Source of the DNA: Larix kaempferi
Taxonomy: Eukaryota; Streptophyta; Pinopsida; Pinales; Pinaceae
Length of the DNA stretch: 64,000 nt
NCBI GenBank assembly: GCA_027924585.1
Contig: BSBM01000870.1
Span: forward strand, 6,985,501 to 7,049,500
Direction of reading: 5' to 3'
Positions 11,628 to 23,116 of the stretch are shown here, in pieces. The translations under genes and the position numbers were made by a program. Every line of letters starts with the position of its first letter. Position 1 is the first letter of the stretch. Below the pieces are notes generated by a model. That model was not told the origin of the DNA and made no database searches. It saw nothing but the letters and a program-made list of their open reading frames with translations.

Positions 11628-13545
11628 GGGTACCCCTCTCCTCCAGTCCCATGTCCCAGGTGTCATCTTTTAGGTCCATTTTGGAAACTAGGGTTTTTCT
11701 CAGTAAGGGACTGTGCAGTTTTTGCGCATAGGGGTCAACTTTTCAAAATAATTGATCAGGGGCTTATGGATAGTGTTCCCAGCTGTAACCTCCTAGACAC
11801 ACTTGTAGGGCTTCTCGGAACTCGGTTTTACTACACGGTTGGAATTCTATGCCCTCGGTAGGTATCCAACAGGTGTCCCTGAAGGCCTTTGGGATGCAAG
11901 TTGGAACAAGCAATCGAATGATGAACATGGCTCAGATCGATAAACCGTCAACTCCATTTGATTTAGGACATCATGATAGTTCTAGGGGTGCCCTTCTCCT
12001 CCGGTCCCATGGCTCAGGTGTCATCTTTTAGGTGCATTTTGGAAACTACGATTTTCCTCAGTAAGGGACTGTGCAATTTTTTCACATAGGGTGTCAAATT
12101 TGCAAAATCATTGACCGGGGACTTATGGATAGTGTTACCAATTGGAACCTTCTTAGACACACTTGCAGGACTTCTCGGAACCCGGTTTTGTTGCACGGTT
12201 GGAATTCTATGCCCCTAGTAGTTATCCAACAAGTGTCCTTGAATTCCTTTGGGATGCGAGTTGGAACGAACCATAGAATGATGACCGTGGCTCTGATCGA
12301 CAAACTATCAAATTTGTTGGATTCAGGAAATGAGGATAGTTCTAGGGGTACCCCTCTCCTCTGGTCCCATGGCCTAGGTGTAATTGTTTAGGTCCATTTT
12401 GGAAACTAGGGTTTTCCTTAATAAGGGACTATGCAATTTTTGTACATAGGGCTCAACTTTCCAAAATCATCAACTGGGAACTTATGGCTAGTGTTCCTAG
12501 CTGGAACATTCCTAGATGCACTTGCAACACTTTCTGGAACCTGGTTTTATTGCACAGTTGGAATTCTATGCCCCTATTAGGTATTCGAGAGGTGTCCCTA
12601 ATGGCCTTTGGGATTCAAATTGGAATGATCCATAGAGTTATGACCATAGCTTGGATCGAAAAAACCGTTGAATCTGTTGGACTCAGGACATCGGGATAGT
12701 GCTAGGGGTTCCCGTCTCCTTCAGCCCCATGGCCCAAGTATCATCTTTTAGGTCCATTTTCAAAACTAGGGTTTTCCTCAGTAAGGGACTATGCAATTTT
12801 TGCACATAGGGGTCAAATTTCAAAATCATCGACTAGGGAATTATGGCTAGGGTTCCCAGTTGGAACCTTCCTAGACACATTTGCAAGACTTCCCATAACT
12901 CGTTTTTGTTGCACGGTTGGAATTCTATGCCCTCGGTAGGTATCGAACAGGTGTCCCTAAAGGCCTTTGGGATGCGAGTTGGAATGAGCCATATAATTAT
13001 GATTGTGGCTCGGATCAACAAACCGTTGACTCTGTTGGATTCAATACATCATGATAGTGCTAGGGATTCCCCTCTCCTTCGGCCTCATGGCTCAAGTGTC
13101 ATCTTTAACGTCCATTTTGGAAACTAGGGTTTTCCTCAGTAAGGGACTCTGCAATTTTTACACATAGGTGTCAACTTTGCGAAATCATCGATTGGGGACT
13201 TATGGCTAGCTTTCCCAACTGGAAAATTCCTAGACACACTTGCAGGACTTCCCAGAACCCAGTTTTGTTGCACGGTTGGAATTCTATTCCCATAATAGGT
13301 ATCCAGGAATTGTCCCTAAAGGCCTTTGGAATGCGAGTTAGAATGAGCCATGGAATGATGACAGTGGCTCGGATCGACAAACCGTCGCCTCCATTGGATT
13401 CAATACATCGGGATAGTGCTAGGGGTGCCCCTCTCCTCCGGTCCCATGGCTCAAGTGTCAAAATTTAGGTCCACTTTGGCAACTAGGGTTTTCTTCAGTG
13501 AGGGACTGTGCAATTTTTGCACATAGTGGTCAACTTTTCAAAATT
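11628..13545. repeat. Tandem satellite, ~359-bp units, about 5.3 copies
   Basis: The block GGTCCATTTTGGAAACTAGG recurs at 11673, 12031, 12391, 12751, 13109 and 13468, spacings of 358-360 bp. Units share TTGTTGCACGGTTGGAATTC, a TCCCATGG motif and an AGGGGTNCCC motif, with moderate divergence. Short ORFs on both strands in this stretch repeat at the same interval and are artefacts. The array starts mid-unit at the E1 LTR end and stops mid-unit near 13545, so it probably continued leftwards before E1 inserted. Confidence 0.92.
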
Positions 13546-15135
13546 TGGATTTTTGTTCTAGAACTAAACATTCAAAGAGTTGCAATCAAACCTACCACAT
13601 TGCACCCTTGGTATATTGATATGTCCTTAGTGTGCCACATCATTTAACATCTCCTTAGTGTTCCACTATACTTGCATTTTGAGTAATTAATGTCATTTTA
13701 AGAATTCAAAGTTCCAAATAAAAAATGGAGGCGATGTTTCATCGATGATATCCCTCTAATACTTGCTATATTTCTTAGATCAAAGTCACCATGAACCTTT
13801 TCCATCAAGTTATGGGGGAATACTTTCCAAATCACAATGAACAACCATTACATCATCATTTGTATCAATTAAGTACATTCAATTTTAAATATATTTTCAT
13901 ATGAGGATAATCCATCCTTTTAAAAAACATAGGACCATGAACATCTTATTTTCCTTCATCAAAACAACATTATCAAGGAAGATCATTAAACTAGTTAGGT
14001 ATTTCATTTTCCATGGATTTTGTATGATTACTTTTGCATTACACATTTTTTTATGCACATTCAACGTATTTAGAGCCATGCTTCACCACTAAGATAGTTT
14101 TTGCAATGACTCATGGTTCACGGCATGTTCAGGTTCCTAAATATCGAAAAGATGTACATTTAAACATGAATTAGAATTATGATAAGTGGAAAATGGACAT
14201 ATGAAAGAGGTAAAGCACAAACCAGGGTCTTACATACTATGGTTTAGTAAGGATAGGGTTTATATCTTCAACGATTTTATGAGAGTGAATTCGTGACCAA
14301 CTATTCGTTAGCATATTGGAACAAACTAGGGTATTACAAACTAGGGTATATTTGTTGTATATTTGACCATATGTACATGAAATCCAAATGAATTTTATTA
14401 CACTTTAGTTCATGCATTCCTTTCCATTGTACTTGATACTTTGCCATTGTTTTTAGCATTCTAGAGTAGGCACACTTCAACCGAACTTCATAGATGCTCA
14501 TGTACGTATCATTTGATGAAATACGGTAGCATTGATGAAATGTGTAGCATCTATTAGAATTCCTCTTAGTTTGTGTAAATGTCATAGGCTTACATTGATG
14601 ATATGCGTAGCATGTTTTACATGACAGAGTTTATTCAAACATATTTTGACTTATTTTGTTAACTTTTTCTTTTTCCTTGCAACCATAATCCTGACCAATG
14701 GGTATGAACCCTTGGAGTTCACAAAAAGCATAATTTTAAATTAGATATCAAAATTAGCATGCATGTACTCAGTTCATTGAACTGTTGAAAGATATTATTA
14801 GTTTGTTCCATTAAGATAATGTTTCCATAACACAATTGTGAAATATTACTTGATCAATGCAATAAATGTAAGAGAATAAATATTGCTTAAAATGTAATTA
14901 TATAAATTTCAATAGAATAATTTATCAATTTGTGGAAGAGATAAATCATCACAAGAAAAAGTGGAAACTCAAGAGAAAATATGCAATATATTGTATCATG
15001 CATTGATAGTCGAATTTTTGTAATACAAAATATGGCAAAGTAGCCTACCCTTAAATGACCTGTCAATGTACATGTATCCATAAGTACACCAATGTACATC
15101 TATGTCAAAATAAATATATACAGGACTATGCCACA
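13546..15135. other. No recognised feature
   Basis: This is AT-rich sequence with only short, unconvincing ORFs. I see no LTR ends, terminal inverted repeats or conserved protein motifs. It is probably old, unclassified repeat or spacer. Confidence 0.5.
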
Positions 15136-17350
15136 TCAAAAATCAATCTTTCGCTTGTTTTTCCTTGACTTTCCTCTATCAACTATCTCCCTAGGATCGC
15201 TCTACATCTCAGGTGTCTGCAAAAAAAAGAACATTATTTTTATCAAATAGCTACACTAATACCCTACCATTAAAAAACTTTAAAAAATAACTTATGGCCA
15301 AATTATTTATGGCAAACACCCATCAAATCCATTCGGGGTATAGATTCTTGTGGTGTTCTCATGGAAGGCCTCTCTATAATTGTGGTCTACAAATAAAATA
15401 TCATATCTCAATTAATTCAACAATTCAACATTGATCAACATGTTTGCGTAAATTGAATAAGAAGACTTGGTCATTAATGAACATCTCACCACAAGAGGAG
15501 AGTCGGTCACAACAATGGATTGAGCGGAGGGGAGAGAACTGCTACTGCTAATGGCTACAATCACCAAATGGGGAAATATTTAGACATGCATGGATAAACA
15601 ATATAGTAACATGGTTAAATACTATGCATTGTAATTATGAAATAGTTACCTCCGTATGATTTGTTGCTATTAAGAATGCGGCACTAAATACAACATCAAT
15701 GGCCATTTTTAGGTGAGGGGTAGATGGATCTCCCGTGTGTCTTCGATAGAGGACATCCACACCCTTTCTAGGAGTGGAGCCTCTCTCATACACTTGTCCC
15801 TTCTGCATATTTGGACTATGAGGAGAGGAAACTATTGACTGTTTCTTAAATATAGAAGTTGGTGGATACAATCACCAATTACTGACGTAGTTAGAAATGC
15901 GTTGGTCAATGAAATAACATGTATTAACAAACTGACAACGATGAAATACATACCGATGTACTGTATACTTCAATCAATTCTAAGAAACGTTCTTCCACCC
16001 ATTGATACTCAGGCTAGCACTTGTCTTCCCACAAAGGGGAGCTCACTAGATGAAATCATTTCCCTCTGAGGGGAATCTACAACCTACAATTTAGAAAATT
16101 GTAAATATTAGATTGTGTAGCATTATCTAAGTAACATGTGATAAAAAAAATAATATGTATTAAAATAATGTCATGTTGAAATAGTTACCTCAATGTGAGT
16201 TGTTGTCGCTGAAGGTATGACAACATCTTGTACATCAGACGATTTTGGTGCATGAGCCTCCGGACTATCCTTTGCATCATCAGTGGAAAATTTGTGCCCC
16301 TCATCCTCTTCTTGTAGTAATTACAAGTTATAAAATAATTAAAAATATTAGCAATCTATATATGTATATAGTAATATTTTTTTTTACAAATGACACTAAA
16401 TTGTTAACCATTTACTTACCTGTGTAAAATACCCAGTAAAGCTATCATCTATCTAGAAAGGACCAAAGCAAGGATGGCCACATACCATGCATGGGTGGGT
16501 CTCTTGGCTGTGCTCATGATGTGTAGGTCTAGTACCACTACTATATGCTCCTCGACCATTGGAAGGTGGTGGCTCTACCCCATCGGGTGGTGGTGGATCT
16601 ACCCCACTGGGAGGTGGTGGATGTACTCCACCCATATATGGTGGCTCTGATGGCCCTGCTTGGTACGTAGCTTGAACATACTTGTTATGGCGAAAAACCG
16701 ACTATGCCAATAGTAGGAATGACTCCTATGTCTATGGGACCAACTGATGTGTAGGAGGCACATCTGGCCTAGGTATCTTTCTCCGAGGTGGAGCTATTGG
16801 TAGATTGGGATCTATGTGCATCGCATTGGGACGTTGTTGAGGAATCCCCATCTGAACGCTATGGTACTCCAAGATATCAAAATAATTAACATGCTTCCCC
16901 AAAACAAATTCTGCATACATCTTTCTAAGAAAATATAGAGGCATTTCCCTATTGTTATATGGTGGAACATCAAATACCATGTACCATATTTCCATCCAAT
17001 TATCTATGAATGGTTGATATGTACACCACTCGATAGAAATATTCCTTTTTTTACATTCGGTATTTCACCTGTCTGTGGATCTCTAAAAAGTTCAAAGATA
17101 TGTTGCTTGGTTATGTTCAACTTCTTAACTTCCTTGTAGCTAATTCCATCAGCATATTATTTCCTCTTTATCTCTCTATATGTAACTATATCTTGTAGTG
17201 CACCATTTGACCTACTAAAGGTCTCTATCATTGCATCCAAATTGGATGCAAGCATACGGTGCCTATCATCAACAATTGTTATTAAGGATCGAATTTCTCT
17301 GAGCCTCTCAATTTCTCTTTGGATGTCTGAATGTGCATCCATGGTGGTCA
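15136..17350 (-). pseudogene. Multi-exon pseudogene of unknown function
   Basis: On the minus strand an acceptor-like GATTACAG at 17351 precedes ATG 17342 and a coiled-coil-like start (residues 1-61, many Arg, Glu, Ile). After a frameshift near 17060-17100 a Trp/Tyr-rich segment (VLGKHVNYFDILEYHSVQMG near 16880) follows. Next comes a Pro-rich stretch (PPPP repeats, 16560-16640) ending at a donor, CAG/GTAAGT, near 16415. Further exon-like pieces follow: ~16189-16303 (donor GTAAC at 16188), 15954-16083 (acceptor ATTGTAG at 16084, donor GTATG at 15953), one ending 15650 (donor GTAAC at 15649), and the last 15136-15216 (acceptor TTGCAG). The last piece ends in a basic KSRKNKRK tail and TGA. Several in-frame stops are TAG where CAG would fit. 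The VNYFDILEYHSVQ part faintly recalls plant mobile domain proteins, but I cannot assign it. Confidence 0.45.
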
Positions 17351-20284
17351 CTGTAATCAAAAAATAAAAATAAAAACAAATCATTAGAAACATATACATG
17401 TGCTATAATGACATCTCTCAAAAATGAAAAATATAAAAACTTCATGCAAGAACGAACACATTACAAACATAAATATCATATCAATATACTATAATAACAA
17501 CTACATGTAAATCAAAGTGGAAGGTGAGGATCAACTACATGTAAATCGATTAATTATCGATGGCAGAGAGCTCCTAATTCAATTAATACTGAAGGATCGA
17601 AACAATGGGGTCCTTAAAAGAACTTTATGTAGACCTTTCTAGAGCCAAGGTATTGGAGAAGATGTTATTTTCCATCATCTACCTTCATAAATGTATCCTT
17701 TGTATCTAATTCATTTCATGTCCATGGCCCTTTCCTTGCTCATGAGAATCTAGTGTATCATGAGGAAGAATTGGTGGTGAAGTCCTCTACGTCATTAAGA
17801 AGGGGAAATATTTTGAATGTGAAGGTTGATCTACACTTGTTCCATAAGTAAATATCTTATCGGTTGCTAGGTATGAAGACCCAAATCCATTTATTGAGTG
17901 TCTCGGTGGTGAAGGAGGTCAAAAAAGATGTGGTAGTTCATCTTAGCAACAAAGTAAGCAATGTGTTTGCAAAGGAGGGGAACCTAGTCCCTTAGGTTTT
18001 GGGGGATGATGTAAAATCCATCATGCCATTGGGTTGGCTTCACAAGCATTGGTTTGAAATTTTTAGCGTAAAAGAATGTGTGGGAAAAAACATAAGGTTT
18101 GGTTGAGTCAAGTCTAGAAAGCAAGGCTAGTTTATAGTCCATAGTTCCTCCTCCTAGACAAATGGTGGATGGATTTTCTTTTCCAATTTGCAATAGATGT
18201 GGAAAAACTATTGAGGAAAAGTTGGTGTTGGGATTCAAATCCCTTATTGCGTAGGTGGATGCAAAATTCATTAAGGGGATTGATAGTATGGAGGAATTGC
18301 CATATGTTAAATAACAATTTTGAAAATTTATAGCTTTGGAATTTTCATTTACATGGATTTTTAATTTAGGGAAATATAAGAATTTATATTTTTATTGAGG
18401 AAATGAGGAAATGATGAATGTTTGGATGGTCAACTTTCCAATCCTCCTTGCTCTTCGAATTCACCCTCCTTGATCTTCAAATTCTTCCTCCCTCCACTTC
18501 TCCACATCGACGTTGGAAGCTCTGATTGCTGGAGCGCTTTTAATTAATTCAGTCAATGAACAGTGGACGCGGATGTGACTTTTTTTTTGGCTTTTAATAT
18601 ATTAACCAGAACGCACGCGCATTATGTATTACAATAATGCTCATGTGTTATAGTGATACATAAATCTCGCATGTTATGTATTTCTATAACGCTCGTGTGT
18701 TATTGAATTCATAATGCTCGCATGATATGATTTCCTATCATGCATGTTAAGTCACATCGAAGGATTGTGCCCGCCCATGCCTAGTTCAAAGAAACATGCG
18801 TGCGTTTTCATTTTACTAAACTTTAGTGCATTTCGTGAATGCTCGATTGGATCTAAAAGGTCCCTCAACTTCGTGTGAGGGCCCTATAGTAAGGCCTTTA
18901 CTATTGAAAGAAATGAAAATGGAGGGCTAATAAATAGCCTCCACACCATATTCAAATGGCACTTCTATTGCATTGATAATATTAACAATTTTTTAATCTC
19001 CTCCAATGTTCCATTACATTTCCAGTTGTATCCAATGAAAAACATACGACCCATAGTGTTCTCACGAATTGATCTCAGAAACCTTTCCCAAAAGATGCAA
19101 ATAAAATTCCTTGAAAGACTTGGATAGAGTCTTTATATGGTATTATCATTTGGTGAGTGCTATGCTATTGGTTTTGCTGGTGAAATATCTCATGAGGATG
19201 CTCGACATTTGGATATTTGCTGAAAGTGAATCCCACTTTGTTGAAAATAAGAAATTATGTTATTTATAATATGACTTTGAAGCATCTTGCAAATTAAAAA
19301 TGCCATGCCCAACGCATGCATTTAAACAAGTTGGTCCTGAATCATTCCATCTCTTGAACACACGTTCACTACTAGAATAATATTTATTTGAGCCTACGCA
19401 GTGATGGGAAACCGAAATCAAGTTTCTTTCCAATAAACTTGTGGATACTTTAAGAAATATACTTCCCAAATAAATACTCAGAAGGCCAGAGTCCAGTTTA
19501 ATCTCATAATCGAGCAATTTTGTTCCTTTCAATTACCTTTGTGTAATTTGAAATTTTCAATATATTTTAGTGCTCTGCACATTAACTTCAGTATTTGTTT
19601 TCTAGAAACAACTTCAAACCCTCAAGAAGCCAAGAATTCCAACATAGTGATCTATACAAAAAATGGTCTGTACGACATTAATGACATTGTTTCTATTAAT
19701 AAGCCTTAGAAAAATAGTTGGCAAGAAAGAATTTCCCTCAAAGTCTGGAGCAAATTGACATGGTAGATCTGTAGAAGATTAAAATGAATCGATGAGGAGA
19801 AGCAAAAATGATTTTACCTCGACATTCCACTACTTGAAAAATATGAATATACATGCATCCCTGTACACATTGAAATTCCAAAAAATTCTTTCCTCGTAAT
19901 ATTTGTAGAAATATGCGTTGAAGTCAAACATCTTCTTTAATATGCATCAATGTCTCTGATCATTGTAGATCCAACAAAAATAGTTGAAATTGCCAATATC
20001 TCGGAGCCCAAGCACAGAATAAAGCTGAGATACATCCCTGGTGTCATTTCCCCTCATTGATGTTTAGTGGAAGGAGTTCCTAGCCCAACCAATCCCTTGG
20101 GTTGAGGAGGAAATTTCATGCACTTGGGGTTAATTCTGAAGTTAAGACATTAATTAGTTAGGAAGTTTAATTTTATTTTTATCCTAAGTTTTAAATGCAC
20201 TTGGTAGAAGTAATTTTCATTAATCAGATATTTTTATTTTGGAATAAAGTGGATAATGCTCCACAAATTGTGTCTTAGAGGATA
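17351..20284. other. No confidently recognised feature
   Basis: A minus-strand open stretch at 17984-18271 (95 codons) lies upstream of the multi-exon pseudogene. It could be another exon of the same locus, but I see no motif. Near 18606-18750 short ATAACGCTCGTGTGTTAT-like blocks recur loosely. A CACTACTAG sequence at 19368 is discussed under rejected items. The rest is AT-rich. Confidence 0.4.
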
Positions 20285-20810
20285 AGGTTGACTAAGAGGT
20301 AACTTGCAAGACAATAAAAGATAAAGAAGTCAAAGCAAGAAAAGTAGGAAAATGAGAAGAAAACATAATAAAGCAGCAAAGCTCAAGAAAAGCAGAATAA
20401 AGCAGAAAAACAAGATAAAATCGGGACAAAGCAGAAGAGCAAGACAAAGTAGGAAAACAAGACAAAGTAGAAAAGCAAGACAAAAACATAAAAGAAAGAT
20501 AAAGCAGAAAAGCAAGAAAAATCAGGACAAAGCAAAAAAGAAGGATAAGGAAGAAAACCAGAAAAAGTAGGACAAAGTAGAAAAGCAGGATAAGGTAGAA
20601 AAGCATGAAAATTAAGGGTAGAAAAGAAAAGGCAAGAAAATCAAAAGAAAAAAAAAAGCAAAAAGCAAAAGCAAAAGTAGAAATCAAAGAAAAGAAGAAA
20701 GCAAGGCAAAAGCTAAAGCAACAAGGAAAGCAGAAAGGAAAGCAAAGCAAAGAAGAAAGCAAGGAAAAAGCTAAAGCAGAAGGAAAAGAAACCATATCCA
20801 CTCCATGAGG
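20285..20810. repeat. Purine-rich minisatellite (AAGCA/AAAGTAG units)
   Basis: About 520 bp is almost entirely A and G on the plus strand with regularly placed C and T. Units of roughly 15-18 bp are built from AAAGCAAGACAAAGTAGAAA. It yields Lys-rich frames on the plus strand and Phe/Leu/Cys-rich frames on the minus strand. Both are compositional artefacts rather than genes. Confidence 0.85.
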
Positions 20811-21479
20811 GTGCCTCATCCTATATTACTTGCTCAACAAGTCACCTAAATGTATAAAAGAATTATTACAACTCCATTTCATATCTTTTGATCATTTGTG
20901 ATTTGAATTGAGTGCCCTTTTGCCTCATTGACCTGGGAGATGTGCCCCTACTCCTAGATGCTAGATGTGCACCATGATTCTAATGAAAAGATGATCACAT
21001 TGAGTCTTCATCACTGAGTCTATTGCAAGTCCTGAATTCTGATCCATTGCTTGGTGTTCTTGATGTGCGGTTCAACTCCTTCATTCAGTAGGAATAGTGT
21101 TGGAGGGACGAAATGGAGGTTCTGGTTTCGATATTTCTGACATTTGTGGACATTGATACCTACTCCATTGCATTTGTATCATTTTTTCCAGTAGTAAACA
21201 CTTTTTGTCTCATCAAAAAAGGTGTTTGGATGAGCAAGTTATGGCCATTTTACTAGATCAGGGGATTCCAGCTATGAAGAATGCGCCCTTGTTTTTCTAT
21301 CTAGTTTGGTGAATGTGCCCTGTGAGAATCCATGAATATTGGTATGCCTTCCATGAGAATCCATATACTCCACATTCATCATCTTATCATATCCATTGGA
21401 GGATCCTTCTCTCCTTTCTGTTTAGAAGACATCCACATTCATGTACTATGAGATTTACTATATTTGAGGTTCATTGAGA
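20811..21479. other. No recognised feature
   Basis: A TATA-like TGTATAAAAGAA at about 20850 has no gene downstream. No protein motif, LTR end or repeat is visible in this stretch. Confidence 0.45.
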
Positions 21480-22462
21480 AAAATGAGGTTATAATGCTAA
21501 TATGTTGATGTATAAAACTCTAAAACCTCATTATTATTTATCCTATATACCATATTAATTCATACTATGCTTCAAATGATAAATTCAAAAGCATTGGAGG
21601 TTGTTTGCATCTAGATCTCTCAAGTCTAGCTCATTGAGCCATTATAATTGACTAGTTCTCTAGGAATTGTGATATTCGGAGCTCTTTGAACCCATTTTAA
21701 TTTATGAAGGTTTATGTAGGTTTTTAATGGTATATATAATCCATCCCAATTCCAAAATCAGATATTCAAGAACCTTAGAGGCTGATTGTGTTTGTATATT
21801 TCAAGACTAGCTCGTTGGGCATGAATTCATGACTAGTTTTGCAATAAGTTTAATGAGATGACCTATGGTTATCTATTTTATGTTTATCAAGTAATTACAG
21901 GTCCTTAATAAATTAATGAATCCAACCCAATCCCCATATTGATTTTTCATGACCCTCTCATCCTATTTGGAAAAGCCTAGAAACAAATTAGTTGAGTAGT
22001 CCATCCTAGCGCTCTTTCTCCCCTTGACTCCAAACAATGCCAAAACCTACCAAAACCTCTGGAAAAATTTTGCAGCAATATATTATTGTATTATGACCTA
22101 TTATCCACCTATGGTTTATTTCAAGTGTAAGTGAAAGAGTTTAGTAGGCATATGCTGGTGTGCCAAGGCATCCTTGGAGTAGACTTCAACCTGGCTGATG
22201 TTCAGAACATAAATGGCCCCAATACATTGTGCTTAGAAATAAGAATATGGACTTGATGTTTTTTCCTTGATTCTTCACACTCCCTAGTACATTTTCAAGA
22301 TACAAAAGTGTCCATCAGTCAATCTTTAGGTGGGTAAATAACTAACCAAGACTAGTTTCATCTTAACTAGTTTTGAAGACTCTCGTTTCTGTTATGCAAT
22401 TTTCTGATTTTCAAAGATGAATTTGAGCTGATACCCTATGAGATCAGATCACTGATATTACA
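21480..22462 (+). repeat. Solo LTR related to E1
   Basis: Blocks line up with the E1 LTR in the same order. Around 21790-21840 the AGACTAGCTCGTTG and ATTCATGACTAGTTTTGC blocks match 3880-3925. Around 22150-22240 GGCATATGCT, GAAGTAG-like and ATTGTGCTTAG match 290-370. It ends in GATATTACA at 22462, like E1. No primer site follows, so it is a solo LTR or a 3' end. The left border is approximate, since no clear start or target duplication was found. Confidence 0.5.
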
Positions 22463-22598
22463 TATGGGATGCACTTAGTAACATTCCATGACATTTTGGT
22501 GCACTTTTAATTTTTTATTTGTGAGATATATCCCATACGTAAAACAAAATAATTTAAACAACAATACATAATGAGAACTAGTCCATGACTTTATTAAC

Positions 22599-23116
22599 GT
22601 GTTATTCAAAGGCTTCTCTTCATGGACTCCACAAGTGTTCTTGTGGGCTCGACCTCCTTGAAACACTCAGCACTTGGTGGTTCAATTGTTTATATGAATT
22701 AGATTTGGACTTGCGATTTGGTTCAAAATTGAAGTTATCCATAAATACCAAAAACCTTTTATTAAGCCCAACATTTATTTACCCGACAATAAAGATAATC
22801 CATTATATATTCAATTCAATTTTAAAAATTAAAATAAAATGATTTCAAAATAATATATTTTTTTAATATTTGATTTTGGGTAAAACAAGGTGAGGGTAGC
22901 TTGATATTTCTTCAAATGAAACCAAAGAGTAATAGGTAAGATTTGATTCATGGAAGGATAAGAGAACATAAATACAATGCGGAATTTCAATAGGTTGATA
23001 GTGTGAGACTATGTGAGACTTGGTGAAGTTTGTGCAAAATTGGTGAGAATAGTGAAGTTGGTGTAAATTTGGCGAGAGTTCAAAAAAAATTGACACGGTA
23101 GATTTTAGTGCTAACA
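22599..23116 (-). repeat. Possible minus-strand LTR with polypurine tract
   Basis: On the minus strand a purine-rich TCAAGGGAGG (just above 23116) is directly followed by TGTTAGCACT. The other end may be GAATAACA at 22599. This is the polypurine-tract/LTR junction pattern of Copia elements. I found no paired LTR, no target duplication and no pol sequence above it, so the call is weak. Confidence 0.3.

Noticed and set aside
11849-13468. Series of 60-106-codon ORFs on both strands
   Set aside because: They recur every ~359 bp with the satellite and have no conserved domain.
17984-18317. Overlapping minus-strand ORFs as a separate gene
   Set aside because: There is no recognisable motif, no clear splice borders, and stops follow quickly in the continuing frame. 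At most it could be an upstream exon of the 15-17-kb pseudogene.
19368-19380. CACTACTAGAATAA as the left end of a CACTA transposon matching 27957
   Set aside because: The bases inside the two ends do not match beyond CACTACTA, the flanking three bases differ (gtt versus ttt), and no gypsy pol lies to its left as the insertion model requires.
20292-20819. Minus-strand 175-codon Phe/Leu/Cys-rich ORF resembling a membrane protein
   Set aside because: It is the complement of a purine-rich minisatellite. The composition alone creates the open frame and there is no conserved motif.
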